From Acidobacteriaceae bacterium (GTDB lineage: Bacteria > Acidobacteriota > Terriglobia > Terriglobales > Acidobacteriaceae), in NCBI GenBank assembly GCA_030042915.1, contig JASHYS010000200.1, positions 1 through 6,529 on the forward strand: a DNA stretch of 6,529 bases, read 5' to 3'. Below are positions 1 through 5,600 of the stretch, in pieces; position 1 is the first letter of the stretch, and the number at the start of each line of letters is the position of its first letter. The notes below the pieces were generated by a model, which worked only from the letters and a program-made list of their open reading frames with translations, did no database searches and was not told the DNA's origin. Position numbers and translations under genes: made by a program.

Positions 1-1930
1 TGAAGTAGGACTGGTATTCGGTAGTGGCTACCGAGACATCCGGCTGGTTATAGGGAACCTCGATGCCGGGAATGCCATCGGGCCACGGTGAGTTACCCGT
101 GCATCCGAAGAAGGCTTTGACGGTTGAGCTCTGATAACCGGAGTAGATGGGCGCGGCCGGCGAAGTATCCACGGGCAGGTTGGTGGTGGCGGCGTCGACG
201 CGCTGGTGGAAGATGGACGTCGACGGAAAGACGCTCGACATGTAAGCGTTGCTGCCGTTGAGCTGGAAGGTGATGCTCGCCGTCGCCGTCGCGCCGGTTG
301 AGTCGGTCACGGTGATCTGGGGCGTGTAGCAGCCCTGGCCGCCGATGATGGGCGCAGTGATATCCCCGGTCGACGCATCGAGCGACATGCCTTCAGGCAG
401 GGTAGGATAGCTGTCGCTTGACTTGACCGAGAAGGTGTATGGCGGAGTTCCTCCGGTAGCGGTGATGGTGCAGCCGATATACGCGGTGTTCTGCGTTCCG
501 CCGGGGCAAGAGGAGGTGGTGATCGAAAGCGTGCCGCCGCTCGATGATGTTCCTACTGTTACTTTGGCCGATGCGGTGGTCGATCCCGACGCGTCGGTTG
601 CTGTCAGGGTGTAGGTAGTGGTGGTCGTGGGGCTCACGCTAGTTGAGCCGCTCGCCGAAGCGGAGGTGTAGGTTCCGGGCGTGACGGCGATGCTGGTCGA
701 TCCCGTCGTCACCCAGGTCAGCGTAGAACTCGATCCCGACGTGATGCTGGCCGGACTCGCGGTGAACGAAGTGATCGAGGGCGCGCTGCCGGCCGCCGTT
801 ACCGTCACCGGCGTCACAGCAGTCACCGAGCCGGCAGAGTCAGTCGCCGTCAGAGTGTAGGTCGTTGTCGCTGTCGGGCTCACGGTCGTAGAGCCGCTCG
901 CTGCCGTTGAGGTAAAGCTGCCGGGCGTGATGGCCACGCTGCTGGCCCCGGTAGTCGACCAGCTCAGCGAGGTGCTCGAGCCTGACGTGATGCTCGTGGG
1001 GCTCGCCGTGAAGGAGCTGATCGTAGGGAGGCTTTGGGCAGCGACTGTTACGGTGGCTTTTGACGTAACCGAACCCGTCGAGTTTCCGGCTGTCAGTGTA
1101 TAAGTCGTCGTTGCTGCTGGGCTCATGGACATAGAGCCGCTCGCTGCGGTTGAGGTAAAGCTGCCAGGCGTGATAGCCACGCTGCTGGCCCCGGTTGTCG
1201 ACCAGCTCAGCGAGGTGCTTGAGCCGGAGTTGATGCTCGCAGGGCTCGCCGTGAAAGAGCTGATCGCAGGCATGCTTTGGGCGGCAACCGTTACGGTGGC
1301 TTTTGACGTAACCGAGCCCGTCGAGTTTGTGGCCGTCAGCGTATACGTCGTCGTTGCTGTTGGACTCACGCTTGTCGACCCACTTGCGGAGGCAGACGTA
1401 AACGACCCGGGAGAGATAGAGACACTGGTCGCTCCGGATGTGGACCAGCTTAAGGTGCTGCTGCCTCCTGCACTCATGCTGGAGGGGGAGGCCGTGAACG
1501 AGCTGATCGTGGGGGCCGCGGGTGCCGCTGGAGTTCCAACCGTTACCGTAACTGTTGCAGATACTGACCCGACGGAGTTGGTCGCGGTCAGGGTGAAAGT
1601 CATCGTCGCGGGGATAGGATCAAGGACGATGGAGTCAACCTGTCCTTCTCCTCTGTAAAACCCGCCAGGGCCGGTGAGCGAAACCTTGGTCGCTCCCTGG
1701 ATTACCCACGAAAGCGTAGAGCTTCCGTCCTTGGCGATCACCGCTGGAGACGCCGTGAGAGACTTAATGACCGGCGCGGACTCGCTATATGCAGATTGAG
1801 TGCAGAAGAGCAGCAAAGCGCAGGTTATAAAGAATGAGGCCAGCGCGCAGATTTCTGGCCGCGACGGTTTTGACATACGGAAGCCGGGCTTCCGCCTAGA
1901 AGAACTCCACTCGAAGTAATTGAAACCCAT
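1..1930 (-). CDS. Secreted multi-domain Ig-like repeat protein (C-terminus beyond left edge)
   Basis: The frame starts at ATG 1930 and stays open for 643 codons to the left edge, so the C-terminus is missing. Residues 1-28 are a long basic N-region, 29-43 a hydrophobic core and 44-50 a likely signal-peptidase site (after about AYS); Phe precedes the only nearby Cys, so a lipobox is unlikely. Five Ig-like beta-sandwich repeats follow at about residues 54-131, 141-220, 222-301, 303-383 and 385-460, marked by ISSFTASP, LSWSTTGA and TTTYTLTA. Residues 466-557 resemble a putative-Ig (He_PIG) domain (LPEGMSLDASTGDI, then VTDSTGATA) with Cys475, Cys487 and Cys534. Residues 561-643 begin another domain (VFPSTSIFHQRVD, LPVDTSPAAPIYSGY, GIPGIEVPYNQP) that I cannot name. 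Such repeats usually act as stalks or binding modules on exported proteins; a surface or secreted role is inferred and the ligand is unknown. The start is backed by a Shine-Dalgarno match 6 nt upstream. An alternative start at Met19 (1876) has no such support. Confidence 0.88.
   Translation of the reverse strand, partial: MGFNYFEWSSSRRKPGFRMSKPSRPEICALASFFITCALLLFCTQSAYSESAPVIKSLTASPAVIAKDGSSTLSWVIQGATKVSLTGPGGFYRGEGQVDSIVLDPIPATMTFTLTATNSVGSVSATVTVTVGTPAAPAAPTISSFTASPSSMSAGGSSTLSWSTSGATSVSISPGSFTSASASGSTSVSPTATTTYTLTATNSTGSVTSKATVTVAAQSMPAISSFTASPASINSGSSTSLSWSTTGASSVAITPGSFTSTAASGSMSMSPAATTTYTLTAGNSTGSVTSKATVTVAAQSLPTISSFTASPTSITSGSSTSLSWSTTGASSVAITPGSFTSTAASGSTTVSPTATTTYTLTATDSAGSVTAVTPVTVTAAGSAPSITSFTASPASITSGSSSTLTWVTTGSTSIAVTPGTYTSASASGSTSVSPTTTTTYTLTATDASGSTTASAKVTVGTSSSGGTLSITTSSCPGGTQNTAYIGCTITATGGTPPYTFSVKSSDSYPTLPEGMSLDASTGDITAPIIGGQGCYTPQITVTDSTGATATASITFQLNGSNAYMSSVFPSTSIFHQRVDAATTNLPVDTSPAAPIYSGYQSSTVKAFFGCTGNSPWPDGIPGIEVPYNQPDVSVATTEYQSYF
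551..1510 (-). repeat. Tandem Ig-domain repeats, period about 243 bp (units 2-5)
   Basis: Four in-frame units lie head to tail inside the left gene: about 1268-1510, 1025-1267, 779-1024 and 551-778. The first three are spaced exactly 81 codons apart and the fourth follows after 82. Units 1025-1267 and 782-1024 share long identical DNA blocks, including the stretch coding STGSVTSKATVTVAAQS at the domain junction and the one coding TSLSWSTTGASSVAITPG. The outer units are more diverged, and a fifth unit at about 1538-1771 is recognisable only at protein level. This pattern points to stepwise tandem duplication with the middle pair the youngest. The repeats are coding and have no separate function as DNA. 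Confidence 0.85.
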
Positions 1931-1936
1931 GGGTCA

Positions 1937-1945
1937 CCTTTTCCT
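1937..1945 (-). promoter_or_regulatory. Ribosome binding site of the Ig-repeat gene
   Basis: Read on the minus strand the site is AGGAAAAGG, with its last G six bases before ATG 1930. This is a good purine-rich Shine-Dalgarno match and decides in favour of Met1 over Met19. A potential leader stem (1946-2006) ends directly against it. Confidence 0.6.
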
Positions 1946-2006
1946 GCGGAGTGGGCGCGCACGGTGACTCATCGGCATTTCAGCTCCCAGTTTCGCGCGC
2001 ATCCGC
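1946..2006 (-). promoter_or_regulatory. Stem-loop in the 5' leader abutting the ribosome binding site
   Basis: On the minus strand GCGGA (2006-2002) can pair with TCCGC (1950-1946), and GCGCGC (2000-1995) with GCGCGC (1960-1955). This gives an 11-pair, all but GC-only stem with an internal loop and a terminal loop of 34 nt. The 3' arm ends one base before the AGGAAAAGG ribosome site, a position where folding could affect translation. That the stem forms and regulates is an inference; GC-rich DNA yields some such stems by chance. Confidence 0.35.
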
Positions 2007-2340
2007 GCTTCCGGGAGGTCCATCGCCTTGATAGCCCTCGATTTGATGCCTAACCCCGCCACTAGAATCCTGGTTGCCAACTCGCCGACTGCGGCGAGGC
2101 GGATTTAACGTGCACCGCCGATCAATCCCTTGGTCAGATCGGCTGGAACACGCACTGCTGAGGCAATCAACTGGAACTAGCCGCACTGGTGCGGTGAGAA
2201 TTTTCCAAGACAGGGAGGACTTCCTAAGAACGACCAATCTCGAGGGCAGGGAGGCGGTTCCTGGGACCGTGGCGTGCATCAGCACGCGGTCGTGGCCACG
2301 CCATCCCGGCGCAAAGCATTGCCGGGGCCTGCCGTCTTCA
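2007..2340 (-). other. Gene-free stretch with dense inverted repeats; candidate structured leader RNA
   Basis: I find no credible gene here. Inverted repeats are 2081-2098 (7-bp perfect stem, CTCGCCG/CGGCGAG, 4-nt loop), 2117-2143 (7-bp perfect, GCCGATC/GATCGGC), 2181-2194 (CCGCAC/GTGCGG), 2255-2269 (CGGT..CC/GGACCG with one bulge), 2268-2300 (CGTGGC/GCCACG enclosing GTGC/GCAC) and 2305-2326 (CCCGGC/GCCGGG with AA/TT continuing after a bulge). Because the downstream gene is read leftward, these would lie in its 5' leader if transcription begins in the AT-rich part to the right. I cannot match them to a known riboswitch class. No T-run follows any of them in the minus direction, so they do not look like intrinsic terminators. 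Confidence 0.35.
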
Positions 2341-2635
2341 CTTCATGTGAGGGCAATAATGGAGGTTAAATCGATTAGAGTAATTCAATCTAAGGCAATT
2401 AGGTCGTTTTGAAACGGCAAAGAGCAGCTTCAAACAAAGCCGCAGAAACTCGCCGTCCGCCAAAAAACTATAAGTGCTGTTGTGTTTTTTAAACTTGTTA
2501 TTGGGCTCAGTGTAAATCACGAACCGACAGATCTTTGGTGTTTGGAATCACACTTTTGGGGGATTTACTGTGGAAATTCAAATTTTCTGAATATTTTTTT
2601 TAGGGTCGTGCGTGTGCTACAACTGCCTCTTGATA
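2341..2635. other. AT-rich gene-free stretch following the fusion gene
   Basis: Composition changes abruptly to AT-rich, with A/T runs near 2462, 2485 and 2592, against strongly GC-rich flanks. Short open frames exist here but show no coding character. I see no hairpin plus T-run that would terminate the fusion gene: the minus-strand T-run at 2467-2462 has no stem before it. A small dyad, TTAGA (2375-2379) and TCTAA (2389-2393), could be an operator half-site pair but is weak. The most reasonable reading is a promoter-bearing spacer for the left gene. Confidence 0.4.
2488..2516 (-). promoter_or_regulatory. Weak sigma70-like promoter candidate for the Ig-repeat gene
   Basis: Reading leftward, TTTACA (2516-2511, five of six bases of the -35 consensus) is followed after exactly 17 bp by TTTAAA (2493-2488, four of six of the -10 consensus). 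Initiation would fall near 2480 and give a leader of about 550 nt before ATG 1930. In AT-rich DNA such matches arise by chance, so this is only a candidate. Confidence 0.22.
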
Positions 2636-5600
2636 CTACTTCATCGCGTCTTTCAAAAGGTCACTGTTGGAATAGACAAAATCGCTCACCCACTCTACCG
2701 CCGAATTCGACTCAGAGTTGCTCATGCCCCCGTACTCTGAGACGAGCGACAGGATCAGCCCCTTGTGCGCTCGCGATTTTTGCGCTCCCTTGGGGATGAT
2801 TACCAGCACAATGCGCGCCAGCGCAAGATCTCCGGCCTCCTTGTTCTCTACAAGGGTTTCAAGCGTGCCGGTCTTGGCGTAGAAGGCGTAGTCGGGGCCC
2901 AGGGTTCGGGAAAGCGCGCGCTCGCCGCCATATTTATCCGACAGAAACGGCGCTCCGGTTCCCGATTGAATCATTTCTTCCAGGCCGGCTCGAACCGGGA
3001 GAAAGCTTTCGGGCTTGAGCGAGTCGCGCGTCGATGCGGTCCGCGGCAATACGCCAATGTGGGGCACAATCGGCCTTCCCGACATGGCGGTGTAGATGCT
3101 CGATGGCAGATCGAGATTCGACCACATGTTGGTTGAGCCGCCCAGGAGCACGCTGATGAAGGAACGCGGCGAGGCAAATTCCCTCAGATGCGCGTCAGTG
3201 CTGGTGGCGTCGAATCGGAAGTTGGTGGCTGCGGGGCTGATGGAGCTCAACTGGCCCCATCGTTCGTCGACACCATCGGTAACAACCAGGTTGTCGGTTT
3301 CGTCGCCCGACCAGAACGAAATGTCGTAGGAGCGGCGAACCTTGTTCTCCTGCGCAATATTGACGGGGAAATGCGCCTGGATGGCCAGCGCCAGCTGGCT
3401 GTCTTCCAACCCGCTCAGTTTTCCCGGAGTTCTGTGGCTGAAGCCGTATGCACTCAGATCGGGAGCGCGTTCCCAGGGCTGGGTGGAAAATGTCTCGAGC
3501 TTCGACGTGGTTTCATAGTCCGTGCCGTCCCTGTTCTTCTCCACGTCGACCACATTCGCTCCCGGATCGGGATGAGCGAGCCCAAGAAAATTCAGGCGGA
3601 CCTGGTAGTTATTGTTGGAGTCGGCAAGATAATGAGTGAAATCGATCCAGTGGTCGCCAGAGTTTGTTCCCTTCCAGGGCGCACCCGGAATGGGAATGCC
3701 GAAGAGTTCGTTATCGGGAGTGATTCCGCGCACGCTCAAGTGAACCAGGCGGGGATTGACGTCGAGGGATGCAGCCGCCCAGATGGGCTTGCTTGACGAC
3801 CCGGCCACCAGCAGGTCGAAGTTCCTGTCGCCCAGGTAGCGATTCCTGATGGCGGCGGGCGCCTGCGTTGCCAGCCACCGGGCGGGCGGCTGCACGTCTA
3901 CCGTGGTTTTTCCGTCTGCGCCGGTCACAGCTTCCCATTGGTCCGTGCTCGAGCTGCGCGGCCATCCGGCGAGCGCAAGAACCTCGCCATCGAGATTCAT
4001 GATGGAGATAGCCACGCGCGGCGGAAGAAACAGGCGCCTTGCCTCAACCCGCTGCCGCTCCAGTTGCCCGGGAATTTTCGTGCCGCCTTCAGCAACCACG
4101 CCGCAATTGTGCTCGGCGCAGAGCGGAATGGCCGCGGCGAGCAGCCTTACCTGCAACTCGCGGCCATGTTCGTCAACGGATTCCTGCGCCGCCGCCTGCA
4201 GCTTGGGATCGAGGGTCACGCGGTCGAACTGAAGCTGCTTGCCGTGTTCCGACTGCGAGAACCGCGCCAGCTGCTCGAGCCAGATCAAATGAGCGCCGGT
4301 GTCGTATGCGGCGTCCCACTCGCCGTCGACCCAGGCAGCTCCCACCAGGGCTCCGGCGCTGGAATGCGTGAGCGTAAAGGCCGGCGCGGTGGGCAGTTTG
4401 CAAACGCTTTGCCGCGTGGTGAAGCGCGCGCCGTCGCTCAAGCGGACATGGCCGTTCAAGTCTTTGAATCCAATTCCGCCGGCCGGCTGATACTCAAGCT
4501 TTACGTCTGCCGCGCTCAGCGTGATGCCGCTGCCGGTGGCGTCAATGTCGACCAGCACCGTCTGGCCGTTTCCCGATCGTTTGAAGGGCCAAAAAGGAAT
4601 CTTCCATCCCGAATCGTTGGCGCAATTGAGAACGATCTGCGACTTGCCGCTGGTTTGCTGCGTTGACGCCGTGAACCGGACAACTTTGTTCTTCACGCCT
4701 TTCATCGGCGACAGGATCACCTTCGCCCGCTGCTCATTGGCGCCGGAGACGGTGGCGATGGTTAACTGCACGCCTGGGCCCTGGAGCAGCCAACTGTCGC
4801 CCGACCCATTTCGCCAGGCGATGGTCTTCAAGCCGGTGGGCGTGAGCCTGGTGTCGAGATCGACCATGGTGTCGTAGGCGGGATTGGCCTGAATCTCGAA
4901 CTGGCTCGCTTCAGACGCAGAGAATTGATCGGAACCCACGCCCGAAGGCCGTTCTTCAACGCGGAATAGAGGAGGAAATGCCGCCGATTGCATCCCAGCC
5001 GACTCCTGCTTCCATTCGTCCATCAGCTTCATGTAGTCGTCGACGCTCTTGAGTGACGTGATTTGCCTGATGAATCTTCTGGCATCGCCGGAATTACGCA
5101 GGACATTGCCTCCAGGGGAGACGATTTTCAGCGAATCCTCAAGTCCATTGAAGCGCTCGATCTCCTGCTGCAGTTGCGTGTTTCTGTTTGCGGCCAAATC
5201 CTGGGCAGAAACGAATTCAATGCGGCCGGTTTGGGGATTGAACTTCAGTTGGCTGCGAATCTGGTCCACTTGAGCGCGAACCTGGGCGTCACGGTCGTAG
5301 ATGGGCGGCACTGCGCCAACCGCAATTTCCTGGCCCGGGTTGCGGTCCTGGAGCGTGCGGTCGGCCAATTGCCCCTGGATGAGGATGAAGACTGGGGAAA
5401 CGCAGGCCAGGGTGACAACGACGGACATGGCCCTGTTCCTCCAACCCAGGCTGTTCGCTATCCCTCCTTCTTGCGGATCGCGGTCTGCAACCATGATGAG
5501 AACAGCGCACGAGAACAGCACCGACCAGCGCAGCACGTCGGAAGGCGAGTAGACCGAAAGCAGAGGCAAATTGCGGCCTGCGAAGGGGATGGTCTGCATG

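Noticed and set aside
551..1510. Regular repeats that might suggest a CRISPR or satellite array
   Set aside because: The unit is 243 bp, stays in frame, encodes Ig domains, and has no short constant repeat with variable spacers.
1125..1658. 177-codon plus-strand frame with a repetitive hydrophobic translation (IATLLAPVVDQL)
   Set aside because: It is the antisense shadow of the minus-strand Ig repeats; the repetitiveness comes from the tandem units, there is no good start signal, and the opposite strand gives a coherent signal peptide and Ig domains.
1801..1930. Lipoprotein signal at Cys43 of the Ig-repeat protein
   Set aside because: The residues before the Cys are LLLF; Phe at -1 does not fit a lipobox, and a standard signal-peptidase site follows a few residues later.
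1980..2285. 101-codon minus-strand frame in the intergenic gap
   Set aside because: Composition is Arg/Ser/Pro-rich without domain or hydrophobic pattern, there is no ribosome site, and it runs through several inverted repeats; more likely non-coding leader.
2281..2340. Possible c-di-GMP/GEMM riboswitch because of the GGCGCAAAGC string near 2308
   Set aside because: It resembles the GACGCAAAGCC core only on the plus strand, facing away from the left gene, and the GGCAAACC element and GAAA tetraloop of the first hairpin are missing.
2074..2412. 112-codon plus-strand frame in the intergenic gap
   Set aside because: Overlaps the hairpin-rich stretch and crosses the GC-to-AT shift without change in character; no recognisable protein features.
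2462..2467. Minus-strand T-run as intrinsic terminator of the fusion gene
   Set aside because: The bases before it on the minus strand form no GC-rich stem.
2338..2520. 60-codon minus-strand frame in the AT-rich spacer
   Set aside because: No Shine-Dalgarno, no motif, and it overlaps the promoter candidate; cannot be told from chance.
3938..4666. 242-codon plus-strand frame
   Set aside because: Arg/Ala-rich shadow of the GC-rich fusion gene with no motif of its own.
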